Assembly: GCA_900320585.1 (NCBI GenBank)
Contig: ONSV01000010.1
Location: forward strand, 1-41,826
Length of the DNA: 41,826 nucleotides
Reading direction: 5' to 3'
Source of the DNA: an uncultured Prevotellaceae bacterium
GTDB taxonomy: Bacteria; Bacteroidota; Bacteroidia; Bacteroidales; Bacteroidaceae
Shown here piece after piece: positions 34,606 through 41,826 of the stretch. The translations under genes were made by a program, and so were the position numbers. The notes beneath the pieces are model-generated. The model did not search any database and had not been told where the DNA came from. It saw only the letters and a program-made list of their open reading frames with translations. Each line of letters starts with the position of its first letter. Position 1 is the first letter of the stretch.

Positions 34606-34701
34606 ATTCTCTTTTCTTGTATTTGCTAAAAAAACTCGTTAAATAATTTTAAATCGCTCGGTCGTATAATTTGCTTCGTAGACCTTTAGGTACTTAACGA
34701 C

Positions 34702-36256
34702 TTATTTCTTTTTCCGCTTATCTCCCTGCTGAATCCTGTACCTTGTTGAGCGGATGGCCTCTTGGGTGATGCCCATGATGCGGCGCACGTCCTTGTCTTC
34801 CAGCCCCATTTCGTAGAGGATGAGGAAGAAGGTGTTGTGGGCGGTCTTGGGAGCGTATTTCTTCTGGATGCGACAGAATGCGGGGAATTCGATGGCCTTG
34901 TAGTAGTTGATGAAGCATTTGTAGTCGCCGTTCGACCAGCCGGAGGTCGTTCCTCCGTTCTTGATGTCTTCATAGAGCAACTTGCCTTTTAAAAGACTCG
35001 GTGATTCCTGTTCTATCAGTTCGCTGATTTTTTCGTTCAATTCCTCTATCTGTTCTGCTGCATCAGTATTGTCTTGTTGATTCTTCAGTTGAGCTATCTC
35101 GTTGACATAGTTATTGATAATCATCTGCTTCTCGGCGAGTGCTACCTGTCCTTTCGCCCTTTGTTTCGCCATACGATAACGGGCATAAAGACCAAAGAGT
35201 ACGAAAGCGATTCCTACCCATATCATTTTCCGTTGATGAGCCTCCTGTTCCACCTGTGTGTCAAACTTTCGCTGATACTCTAGTATTGTATGATTCATTT
35301 GGGCTTTATGGAGGCTATCTGAAATGGCCATCATGCGATACAGTTTCTGCTCGGCACCCTCCAGGTTTTGATGCTCAATGTCGTACTGCAGCAGATGATA
35401 CAGGATTTTACGCTTCGGCCAGTTGTCGTTTATCGCGTTCGCTTTTAATCTGAGCAAATTAGCATACTCAGCGTCACCTTTCTTATGATATATCCATGCC
35501 AGGTCCTCATAAGCGACAGCGGTCTCTTTTATTTTCAGCGACTGTGCCAGATAATCCTCGGCTTCCTCGTAACGCCCCACGGACATATAGTTGTAGCCGA
35601 TGTTCGATAGGAAGATGGGACTAAAGTTCTCGCCATCAGATTTGATGAGGTCATCCAAATAGGGAATCATCTGATCGGTATAGTAGGCGGCACTATCCAC
35701 CTGCTCCATAAAAGCAAATGCCTGGGCTATTTCCGAATATGTATAACCTATCGTACTCCTTCTGCCAACACGCAGGGCATAGCCGAGGGCTTTCTTTTCG
35801 TAGTCCAGCGTCAGTTGATAGTTGGCAGTCCTTTCGTTTACAAGTGCTAAGGCATCGTACACCTTACATTTCAGCCAGTCGCTCCCCGTCTGTTCCACCT
35901 GTTCCTCGGCCAGTTTCAGCGTCTCTATCGACTTTTGCCAATCCTCCTGGTGCATGTACTGATTGGCCAGATAGTAATAACTGTCGGTCAGCCGTTCCTT
36001 GTCGCCCGTCCGTTTGTAATAGCGGATGGCCTCGTTAATCAGCGAGATGGGTCATCAGCAGATTGTAATAGGCGCGGTCGGCCTCTTTCTTGAACGAAGC
36101 CGCGTCGTATGAGGATATAATTTGGTAGGCCGAGTCGTTCTTCTCTGCCCACAGCAGAGAGTCAATTTCTGCCAGTTCCTGTGCCGTCGGCTTTCCGCCA
36201 CAGCCTATGAGCAGTGCCACAAGGGGCAACCACCAGACAAGTTTCTTTAGTTTCAT
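34702..36256 (-). pseudogene. TPR-HTH membrane regulator, frameshifted
   Basis: Two adjacent frames make up one gene. The first part (36256-36035) has a lipoprotein-like start (MKLKKLVWWLPLVALLIGCGG) and helical repeats ending at a stop after NLLMTHLAD. The second frame, open from the ISLINEAIRYYKRTGDKERL region, continues with TPR repeats, a TM helix (MIWVGIAFVLFGLYARY), a coiled coil and a C-terminal DNA-binding region with RRIMGITQEAIRSTRYRIQ. The join suggests a deletion that removed some residues and shifted frame. Intact relatives are common Bacteroidales regulators (family knowledge). A shorter protein from 35955 is possible but would lack the signal and first repeats. Confidence 0.75.
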
Positions 36257-36274
36257 ACAATTTTATTTTGAGTG

Positions 36275-36282
36275 CAAAGTTA
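36275..36282 (-). promoter_or_regulatory. -7 element of the TPR regulator
   Basis: TAACTTTG, perfect TAnnTTTG, about 20 nt before the start of the broken regulator. The -33 position lacks TTTG. Confidence 0.5.
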
Positions 36283-36460
36283 CGAAGAAATATGTGTTCT
36301 CAGCCATGTTTTCACCCGTTTTAACCGTTTCACGGCCTCGCAAAACCGTTGTTTTTTTCTACAAATTCGATGGCAGCGATATTCTAAACGCTTATCATTC
36401 AACATCTTGAATACGTTTTTCCGCAAAACGGCACGGAATGGCGCTTATCCCTTAATTTCC

Positions 36461-36491
36461 TTTGTCATGTTAGGTCATTTGGCTACTTTTG
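36461..36491 (+). promoter_or_regulatory. Promoter of the TonB-C protein gene
   Basis: TTTG (36461-36464), a 19-nt spacer and TACTTTTG (36484-36491): a perfect consensus, about 30 nt before the start codon. Confidence 0.85.
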
Positions 36492-36522
36492 CACTCAAAA
36501 ACGAAAGTAATAACAAAGAATT

Positions 36523-37011
36523 ATGAAAAGAATAATCCTATCAATCACGCTTGCTGCCCTAACAATGGGTGGAGCAGCACAGAACACAGACAGTACACAC
36601 GTCAATAATGATACTGTAAAAGTAACCTCTGGTAATCTTTCGAATCCAGAGTTTAAGGGTGGACAAAAAGCACTGAAAAAATTCCTGTCAAAGAATCTGG
36701 AATACCCTGAAGTTGCGGCCAATTATAGCGTGGAGGGCAGCGTCATAATGACGTTTGTCGTTGGTGAGGACGGCTCTTTGTCAGACATCTCAGCCCACGA
36801 CTGCAAGATTGAGCGTTTCAACACGACCAAGTTTTCACAGGAAACCGAAAGCCGTCAAAAGGAATTGAAAAAACAGTTTGCCCTATTGTTTGCAAAAGAG
36901 GGCGCTCGCGTCATTCGCAAGATGCCGAAATGGACTCCAGGGACACTCAACGGAAAGGCTGTGCGCATAAAATTCGACCTGCGCATTAGTTTTATTGACC
37001 CAAATAAGTGA
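36523..37011 (+). CDS. Exported protein with TonB C-terminal domain
   Basis: The 162-residue product has a signal peptide (MKRIILSITLAALTMGGAAQ). The rest is a TonB C-terminal fold: PEFKGGQKALKKFLSKNLEYPEVA, VEGSVIMTFVVGEDGSL, then the final KMPKWTPGTLNGKAVRIKFDLRISF strand. It lacks the usual N-terminal TM anchor and Pro-rich linker of an energy-transducing TonB, so it probably does not span the envelope. Similar orphan TonB-C proteins are frequent beside TPR regulators in Prevotella and Bacteroides; their role is unclear. An insertion of about 25 charged residues (FNTTKFSQETESRQKELKKQ) interrupts the domain. Confidence 0.88.
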   Translation: MKRIILSITLAALTMGGAAQNTDSTHVNNDTVKVTSGNLSNPEFKGGQKALKKFLSKNLEYPEVAANYSVEGSVIMTFVVGEDGSLSDISAHDCKIERFNTTKFSQETESRQKELKKQFALLFAKEGARVIRKMPKWTPGTLNGKAVRIKFDLRISFIDPNK

Positions 37012-37087
37012 ACACCAGAAAATCCTCGTACCCTTGCTTCTGATTAACAAAACTGATAAATCGGAATTTAAAACATAGTAAAAACAT

Positions 37088-37294
37088 ATGAATAAAAAAT
37101 TATTAGTATCTTATGCTGTAATCATTGCTATACTCATTATTTTATGGCTGTCTTTCCCGGAGAAACCTAAATTACTTGGCGTTTTATGGCTGTCTTTCCC
37201 GGAGAAACCTAAATTACTTGGCGTTTGCTCGAGTGTATTGGGTCTAATAGGGTTGTATTTGAACTATTGTGTATCACGGGGACAGGGAATTTGA
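37088..37294 (+). CDS. Small membrane protein with internal 14-residue duplication
   Basis: The 68-residue product has two hydrophobic segments (LLVSYAVIIAILIILWL and VCSSVLGLIGLYLNYCV). Between them LWLSFPEKPKLLGV is repeated twice without a difference, the result of a perfect 42-bp tandem duplication. Removing one copy would leave a 54-residue two-TM protein, probably the ancestral form. It follows the TonB-C gene by 76 nt on the same strand and may be co-transcribed. The family is not recognised. Confidence 0.6.
   Translation: MNKKLLVSYAVIIAILIILWLSFPEKPKLLGVLWLSFPEKPKLLGVCSSVLGLIGLYLNYCVSRGQGI
37140..37223 (+). repeat. Perfect 42-bp tandem duplication
   Basis: Copies at 37140-37181 and 37182-37223 are identical, in frame within the small membrane protein gene. 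Identity at the DNA level shows the event is recent or kept by ongoing exchange. Confidence 0.97.
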
Positions 37295-37628
37295 TATGTT
37301 TTTGAGTCTTCTTGTGACGCTGAAGCCAACGGCTGAAAGTTTGGACAGTTGTCTGATTCCAGCTCCTTTTTGGTTCACGGGGGACGGTTCTCGTGTTCCA
37401 CTTTTTGCCCTGTTGATAGTGCCATAGTTGATTCCGGTGATTCTGAACAGTTGCTGTAACGTCACTCCCATGAGGCAGAGCTGCCGCAGGATGTCATCGC
37501 GTGGTTCGAACACCGAACGGAATGCCATGACGAATAGACGATAGGTTCTTCATCCTCGGATAGTTCACGAGAACCGTCCATATGATGCTAGAACCGTCCA
37601 TATGATTCTGTTGAAACACAAACGTTGA
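37295..37628. other. Gene-poor segment with a weak ORF and repeats
   Basis: No well-supported gene. A minus-strand ORF (37528-37274, 84 codons) contains a helix-turn-helix-looking stretch (LMGVTLQQLFRITGINYGTINRA) and then reads through GAGAACCGTCCCC at 37380-37392. It also overlaps the small membrane gene by about 20 nt. It may be a degraded DNA-binding protein gene overrun by repeats. Confidence 0.4.
37570..37606. repeat. Tandem AGAACCGTCCATATGAT repeat
   Basis: Two copies of AGAACCGTCCATATGAT at 37570-37586 and 37590-37606, spaced 20 nt apart. Related AGAACCGTCC copies occur at 37380-37392 and 38601-38612. Confidence 0.9.
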
Positions 37629-38429
37629 CTAACTGCGGTATTGCTTGCGCGACCAGGTGGAGAGGCGCTTGCCGGTCTCCCATGTCTTCTGCAGTTCGAA
37701 GCGCATGTGCCGCCGTCGCTTGTCGAGTTCGGTCCAATACTGGTAGAAATCGTTGAGCATCTCACGGTCGTAATGGTCGGCAAAGGGCACCATGCTCTGG
37801 TAGAAGTCGCTCTTCCTCTTTTCGAGGGTGGGGGAGGAGGCCAAAGAAACTTTTTTCTTTGTTTCTCCGCTAGGAGAAATTTCTTTTTTATTGATATCAT
37901 TATCAATATCATTATCATTATCTGCTATTTTTGCTATCGCTTGCATAGCATTGCTATCGTTTGCTATACCAATAGTAGCGGCGGCATCATCGGTAGTGGC
38001 AGGAAGGGCTGCGGCAGCAGCAAGAGGGGCTGTGTTATCTTCGGCAGCAACGGATGGGGCATGGATGTCTTCCTCTGCCATTTTGTTGTCGTTGTCGTTA
38101 TCATTGTCTATGCTGAGGTCGTCGGCAGGGGTTTCGACCTTCTGCCATCGTTTGGCCAGGCCCTTTCGCCCTGCCTCGCTCCGTTTTTGACAGGCAGAAG
38201 CGCATTGTTCCTTGTCGTAGTCGAATTGCAGCCGCCATTCATTGAAGATGATGGCCACGGCAAGGTTGGGTTCCTCGTCGGGCACCTCGCCCTGACCGGC
38301 GTAGAGATAGAACTGCCGGATAAGCCGTCCGAGTTCCTCGTTGCTAAGGAGTGATGACATCCGGATGGTGCTCTCGTGGATGATGAAACTCTGGTTTTCT
38401 GCATTGGGGTATTTTTGCTGTCTTTTCAT
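37629..38429 (-). CDS. Phage-type protein, DUF6291-like
   Basis: The 266-residue product starts at 38429 (MKRQQKYPNAENQSFIIHES). An N-terminal helical domain (SSLLSNEELGRLIRQFYLYAGQGE... and FNEWRLQFDYDKEQ) precedes SEAGRKGLAKRW, then a low-complexity stretch rich in Asp/Asn (NDNDNDN, NDNDIDNDIN) and Ala. The C-terminal 60 residues (FYQYWTELDKRRRHMRFELQKTWETGKRLSTWSRK) match the end of replication-organiser-like proteins of Bacteroidetes phages and mobile elements. It may be the remnant of a prophage replication module (inference); no other phage genes are adjacent. Confidence 0.7.
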   Translation of the reverse strand: MKRQQKYPNAENQSFIIHESTIRMSSLLSNEELGRLIRQFYLYAGQGEVPDEEPNLAVAIIFNEWRLQFDYDKEQCASACQKRSEAGRKGLAKRWQKVETPADDLSIDNDNDNDNKMAEEDIHAPSVAAEDNTAPLAAAAALPATTDDAAATIGIANDSNAMQAIAKIADNDNDIDNDINKKEISPSGETKKKVSLASSPTLEKRKSDFYQSMVPFADHYDREMLNDFYQYWTELDKRRRHMRFELQKTWETGKRLSTWSRKQYRS

Positions 38430-38567
38430 GGTGATGTTGGTTGATGCCGTTAAAAAGTCATGTATTGATGAAATGGCACAAAAATAAGCGGCATTTTCAC
38501 CAATACCGTGTCATTTTCGTATACCCGTGCAGTATTTTTGTTTGGAATCAAGAGGGGGAACGGGATT

Positions 38568-38612
38568 CATGGATCACAAGAATCGTCCGCATGATCCATG
38601 AGAACCGTCCCC
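38568..38612. repeat. Hairpin-forming AGAACCGTCC repeat copy
   Basis: CATGGATCA (38568-38576) and TGATCCATG (38592-38600) form a 9-bp inverted repeat that encloses AGAATCGTCC, and is followed directly by AGAACCGTCCCC. The same core occurs at 37380 and 37570-37606, so this is a short interspersed repeat family. Confidence 0.8.
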
Positions 38613-38637
38613 ACGGTCCTATCCAGAATCCAATCGT

Positions 38638-40887
38638 CTATTTCAGACGTATGAGTGTTGATCCTGTGGTATGTCGATGGCTGGTGGTGAGTTGCACGGC
38701 ATAAAGGCCTGCGGGCAATGAACTCAAGTCTGCCGACATGTCGCTGTCAAGGAGCATGGAGCGCACCATGCGGCCATCGGTAGTGTAGATGGAAAGAGAA
38801 GCCGGAGAGTGGGATAAGGGTGCCGCGTCGGTGAGGTGTACGCTCAGCCTGCGGTCCTGAAGAGAGAAACGCGCCTGGGCAGGTTGCTGCTGCGACAATT
38901 CAGGTATGGAGTTGGGCAGGTCGAGGATGTAGAGCAATCCTTTGTAGACATCAATCTGTCCATGGCCATAGATGTTGTTGGGATAGTCCAGATTCTCTTC
39001 TGGATGAGTGCAAGTGTGAGCGAAAACATCCTTGATCTGCTCCGTGGTCAGGGTGGGGTTGGCCTGCAGCCAGAGCGCAATGGCTCCGGCCACCACGGGC
39101 GTGGCCATCGAAGTGCCACTCTGTGCCGTGTAGTAATAGGTCTTGCCGTTGTAGATGACTTTGTCGGTGAGTTCCTTGCGCAGTTTGTCGGTGATTTCCA
39201 CATAGCTGTTGAAGGCCGCGTTGATGCTTACTCCAGGAGCCGTCACGTCGGGTTTCGTCAGTTCCTCATAAGTGGGTCCTTGCGAGGAGAAGAGGGCAAT
39301 CTGTCCTTTTTCCTTCGGGGCAAACTCATCCATGTCGGTATTCATGTTGCCATCGATATTCCGGAACGATGACTTGTAGCCTGTGGCACCCACGGTGATG
39401 AGTCCCGGAAGCGTGCCGGGCCACCAGACGGAATGGCCTGGCTGGGCAAAACAATAGGCATCGACCCCTGTAAGATTGACAAACGGACAATATTTGATAT
39501 CGGAATAGACCCATGCCGGCGAGTCGCTGGTGAGCAAGAAAAGGGCACCGCAGATCACCATATAGACTGGCGAAGGCAATTGGCCATGCACGTGAAATAC
39601 GTCGCCTCGCTCATCCACGAAGTCGCTTTTCCATACTTTCAGACTCACATTGCCCACGAAGTCGCTTTTCCATACTTTCAGACTCACATTGCCCAGTGTG
39701 GTGGTGGTTTCAAGCGAGCAAGTGTCGCCCGAGAGCTGCAACACACTGTCGGTTCTGAAACTTATGGTGTTGTCGATCGTGAAGCCTGCAAGTCGTAGAC
39801 CGAGGAAATCGAGGCGCACGTTCTGGTTGCCAGGAGTGACGATGTCCATATCAATAATGTCGCCACCTCCCACGCCATTGACCATACCCGCACCGGCATG
39901 CATCACTCCGGAAGGTTTCTCCAGATAGGAGGTCCTGTTGCCATCGTTGCCCGCGCAGACCACGATGATGCGCCCAGGACCCGTCAGCGACTGCAAGGCC
40001 TCGCTCTCCAGCACGCGTTGCTTGTCGAACGTGTAACTCTCGCCATTGCTGAAGTTCACCACACAGGGCTTGCCGTCTTTTTCGGCCTGGTCGAAGATGT
40101 ATTTGAATCCAAGCACACAGTTGGCCGAAGTCTGCTGGTCGGGGGCTTCGAAGTCCTCTGGATACGAGTTGAAGTGCACAGCGTAGATGTCTGCATCAGG
40201 AGCCATCCCCGGATATTTGCCATCGACGGCATGTCCGGCCATGATTCCCATGACATGGGTGCCATGAAAACTGGCATTGGGATGATGCGTTCCTCCGTAG
40301 GCGGCGATGTCTTCGGTAGAGGTCATGGCATGGCCCATTGTGCCGTCTTCGTTCTGCCAGCAGAAGTCATAATAGTAACGGGCCCTCAACTGGCCGTTGG
40401 CATTGAGGAAAGCAGGATGGGTGAAGTCGTAGCCATTGTCGAAAATGCCGGCTGCCACGCCCTCACCGGTAAATGCCTGTGGCAACGACTCACCACTGTA
40501 TACAGGGGTGGCGTTCACCTGTCCCGGTGTCACATCCATGGCTTGCCGCACCATCGGCTCGGCCTCTATACGTTCCACTCGGGAGTCTGTGGAGAGGGCT
40601 CCCAACGTGGAGTAAGCCACATTGACGATGTAGATGCGGCCAATGCTGTCGATGACATCGACCCCATACTGCCTGGCCACCTGTCGCATATCGCCGTTAG
40701 TGAGTGTCATCAGCACGCTGACGGATGTATGGGAGGACCTTGGCGAATGGTGAATCCTGTCTGTTTGGTGCTGGCTAAGGAGCGACACAAGATGCCTTGA
40801 CATCTTGCTGAAATCGGCAGGAGGTTGCGCAATAATACCATTGAAGGCGATCAAAGCCAGCAGAAAGAGAATGGACGTTTTCTTCAT
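38638..40887 (-). CDS. Secreted S8 subtilisin-like protease with type IX-like tail
   Basis: The 749-residue product starts at 40887 with a signal peptide (MKKTSILFLLALIAFNGIIAQ). After a propeptide-like region (to about 140), the subtilase triad is visible: Asp150 in GIFDNGYDF, His208 in FHGTHVMGIMAG, and Ser in SGTSMATPVVAGA. An inserted region between them holds a perfect 13-residue duplication (GNVSLKVWKSDFV twice). The last 90 residues (LSIYTTDGRMVRSML...LPAGLYAVQLTT) look like a type IX secretion sorting domain. It is probably secreted or surface-attached and degrades host or dietary protein. Whether the duplication affects folding is unknown. Confidence 0.95.
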   Translation of the reverse strand: MKKTSILFLLALIAFNGIIAQPPADFSKMSRHLVSLLSQHQTDRIHHSPRSSHTSVSVLMTLTNGDMRQVARQYGVDVIDSIGRIYIVNVAYSTLGALSTDSRVERIEAEPMVRQAMDVTPGQVNATPVYSGESLPQAFTGEGVAAGIFDNGYDFTHPAFLNANGQLRARYYYDFCWQNEDGTMGHAMTSTEDIAAYGGTHHPNASFHGTHVMGIMAGHAVDGKYPGMAPDADIYAVHFNSYPEDFEAPDQQTSANCVLGFKYIFDQAEKDGKPCVVNFSNGESYTFDKQRVLESEALQSLTGPGRIIVVCAGNDGNRTSYLEKPSGVMHAGAGMVNGVGGGDIIDMDIVTPGNQNVRLDFLGLRLAGFTIDNTISFRTDSVLQLSGDTCSLETTTTLGNVSLKVWKSDFVGNVSLKVWKSDFVDERGDVFHVHGQLPSPVYMVICGALFLLTSDSPAWVYSDIKYCPFVNLTGVDAYCFAQPGHSVWWPGTLPGLITVGATGYKSSFRNIDGNMNTDMDEFAPKEKGQIALFSSQGPTYEELTKPDVTAPGVSINAAFNSYVEITDKLRKELTDKVIYNGKTYYYTAQSGTSMATPVVAGAIALWLQANPTLTTEQIKDVFAHTCTHPEENLDYPNNIYGHGQIDVYKGLLYILDLPNSIPELSQQQPAQARFSLQDRRLSVHLTDAAPLSHSPASLSIYTTDGRMVRSMLLDSDMSADLSSLPAGLYAVQLTTSHRHTTGSTLIRLK
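39616..39693 (-). repeat. Perfect 39-bp tandem duplication in the S8 protease gene
   Basis: Copies at 39616-39654 and 39655-39693 are identical and in frame, adding 13 residues (about residues 399-424). Confidence 0.97.
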
Positions 40888-40938
40888 TGGGGTATGCAAA
40901 ATGAAATAGAGCCTCATAGCCCAGGTTAGTCTTTGTCG

Positions 40939-40970
40939 CAAAAATACTTTATTTGGGGTTGCCTTGCAAG
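40939..40970 (-). promoter_or_regulatory. Promoter of the S8 protease gene
   Basis: TATTTTTG (40946-40939) with CTTG, one mismatch from TTTG, 20 nt upstream at 40970-40967. It lies about 52 nt before the start. Confidence 0.6.
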
Positions 40971-41428
40971 TCTTTCAGTGAGAAAATGGCCATGTGTCGC
41001 CAAATCGGGGATATCTATTTTGTGGGGAAAAAATGTGGTAATTCTGTTTGCAAAGACACACATTTCCACAATTACAGTTGGCGTGTTACAGACATAAAGG
41101 TCCAGGCGATTGAGATTAATCGTTGTTAGCCTAATATCCAAATCGGCCAAGCCTTGTCATTCGACAGGGCGTGGTACGACATGCCCTTGCGCTCGTCGGT
41201 GCGGTCTCGCCCCATGAGCGGTAATGCTTGGTCTCGAAGGGAAATCTTTATGCATGGCGGATAAAAAGTTCAAGTTTCACAACCCTCGGTTTCATGTTGT
41301 TCAGTAGCCAATGGAGCAAGATAAAAGGCTCTTTTTGATGAAATCGGACAGAGAAAAAAGGCGATTCGGCCGTTTGTCCGATATTCCATTCTTGGTCTGA
41401 TGCGTTTTTGGTGTTTTGTGGAAAAATG
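40971..41428. other. Non-coding stretch without recognised gene
   Basis: Only short ORFs with no protein-like features. A 46-codon open stretch on the minus strand near 41130-41270 (with PLMGRDRTDERKGMSY) is bounded by stops and may be a gene fragment; I cannot assign it. Confidence 0.4.
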
Positions 41429-41461
41429 TTTGGAACGTGGGCAAAACCGGTGGTATCTTTG
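41429..41461 (+). promoter_or_regulatory. Promoter of the candidate small RNA
   Basis: TTTG (41429-41432), a 21-nt spacer and TATCTTTG (41454-41461), matching the Bacteroidetes consensus. Confidence 0.65.
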
Positions 41462-41467
41462 CAATGT

Positions 41468-41651
41468 CAAAAGACAACAAGTGAAATAGAAATGACATGG
41501 TTTTGATTCATATATTTAGGTTTATTTTAGGTTATTAGGTTTTAGGTTAGTATGGTAGTGTTGATTTGCATGGTGGTAAATTGAGAATTAGGAATCCATC
41601 AGCATATTGATTACAAGCGGTGCCACAGGCGTGTGGCACCGCGCTTTTTTT
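41468..41651 (+). ncRNA. Candidate small RNA of about 185 nt
   Basis: A promoter and a strong terminator bracket a short unit. ATG codons inside it open only very short frames (for example 41464, 6 codons; 41492, 4 codons), so a coding role is unlikely. Four TTAGGTT-like repeats run from about 41515 to 41550. It could be a trans-acting RNA, or a leader whose transcripts end before a gene beyond the window. Exact 5' end is inferred from the promoter. Confidence 0.5.
41617..41651 (+). terminator. Terminator of the candidate small RNA
   Basis: GCGGTGCCAC and GTGGCACCGC pair perfectly (10 bp) around AGGCGT, followed by GC and seven T. Confidence 0.9.
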
Positions 41652-41763
41652 GTGTTGTCTTCGGCTTTCGATCATTTGCTGCTTCGCGGTGAATATAGGA
41701 TGCGGAAATGGAAATAAAAATTTCAACTTTCTCAAGTTGAATGTTTAATTGATATTCAGGTAT

Positions 41764-41795
41764 TTTCTTCTTTCTGTGTGGACAGAAAGAAGAAA
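41764..41795. repeat. 13-bp perfect inverted repeat near the right edge
   Basis: TTTCTTCTTTCTG and CAGAAAGAAGAAA are perfect complements around 6 nt (TGTGGA). No T-tract follows on the plus strand; the element may extend past the window edge. Confidence 0.7.
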
Positions 41796-41826
41796 CAAGA
41801 AAGAACCGCGAACACGCTCCGCCGTC

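Noticed and set aside
40926-41150. 74-codon minus-strand ORF upstream of the S8 gene
   Set aside because: It covers the S8 promoter, has no recognisable motif and no promoter of its own.

Overview
The window reads as chromosomal DNA of a Prevotella-like member of the Bacteroidales. The grounds are the Bacteroidetes-type promoters (TTTG, 19-21 nt, TAnnTTTG) ahead of many genes, a streptopain (C10) protease and a subtilase that both end in type IX secretion-like tails, DUF6242/DUF6089-type surface proteins, the rimP-nusA-infB-suf gene order, and an orphan TonB C-terminal protein beside a TPR regulator. Family names come from motif recognition in the translated sequence; no database search was run.

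Layout. 1-3.7 kb: tail of a surface-protein operon, a previously unlisted 31-codon membrane-peptide gene with its own promoter and terminator, and pckA. 3.9-10.6 kb: a polysaccharide group on the minus strand (SGNH acetylesterase, NUDIX hydrolase, a two-domain GH106-like/GH28 enzyme), facing a plus-strand esterase and an AlbA-type regulator. 10.7-16.1 kb: a large C10 cysteine protease with a Gly/Asp repeat linker, then an undecaprenyl-phosphate sugar transferase. 16.3-18.5 kb: a vWA protein divergent from a sigma-like/macro-like fusion, followed by a 149-bp MITE-like element with 8-bp target-site duplications. 18.5-30.8 kb: one long minus-strand operon, rimP-nusA-infB-(SpoIIE phosphatase)-sufBCDS-rnhB, driven by a strong promoter and carrying a hairpin in its leader. 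31-32.9 kb: an S41 protease and tRNA-Asn.

32.9-34.7 kb is an AT-rich island downstream of tRNA-Asn. It holds a reverse transcriptase with retron signatures (NAxxH, DD in FVDD, VTG), a small basic single-TM protein just upstream of it, and about 250 nt of structured non-coding DNA with possible a1/a2 pairing. I read it as a retron with an atypical small membrane partner, and it is the best candidate here for an undescribed system. 

34.7-41.8 kb is accessory and visibly in flux: a TPR/HTH regulator broken by a frameshift, a TonB-C protein, a small membrane protein with a perfect 42-bp tandem duplication, interspersed AGAACCGTCC repeats, a phage-type DUF6291-like gene, an S8 protease with a perfect 39-bp tandem duplication, and a likely small RNA unit (promoter to terminator, no credible ORF) in the last 400 bases.
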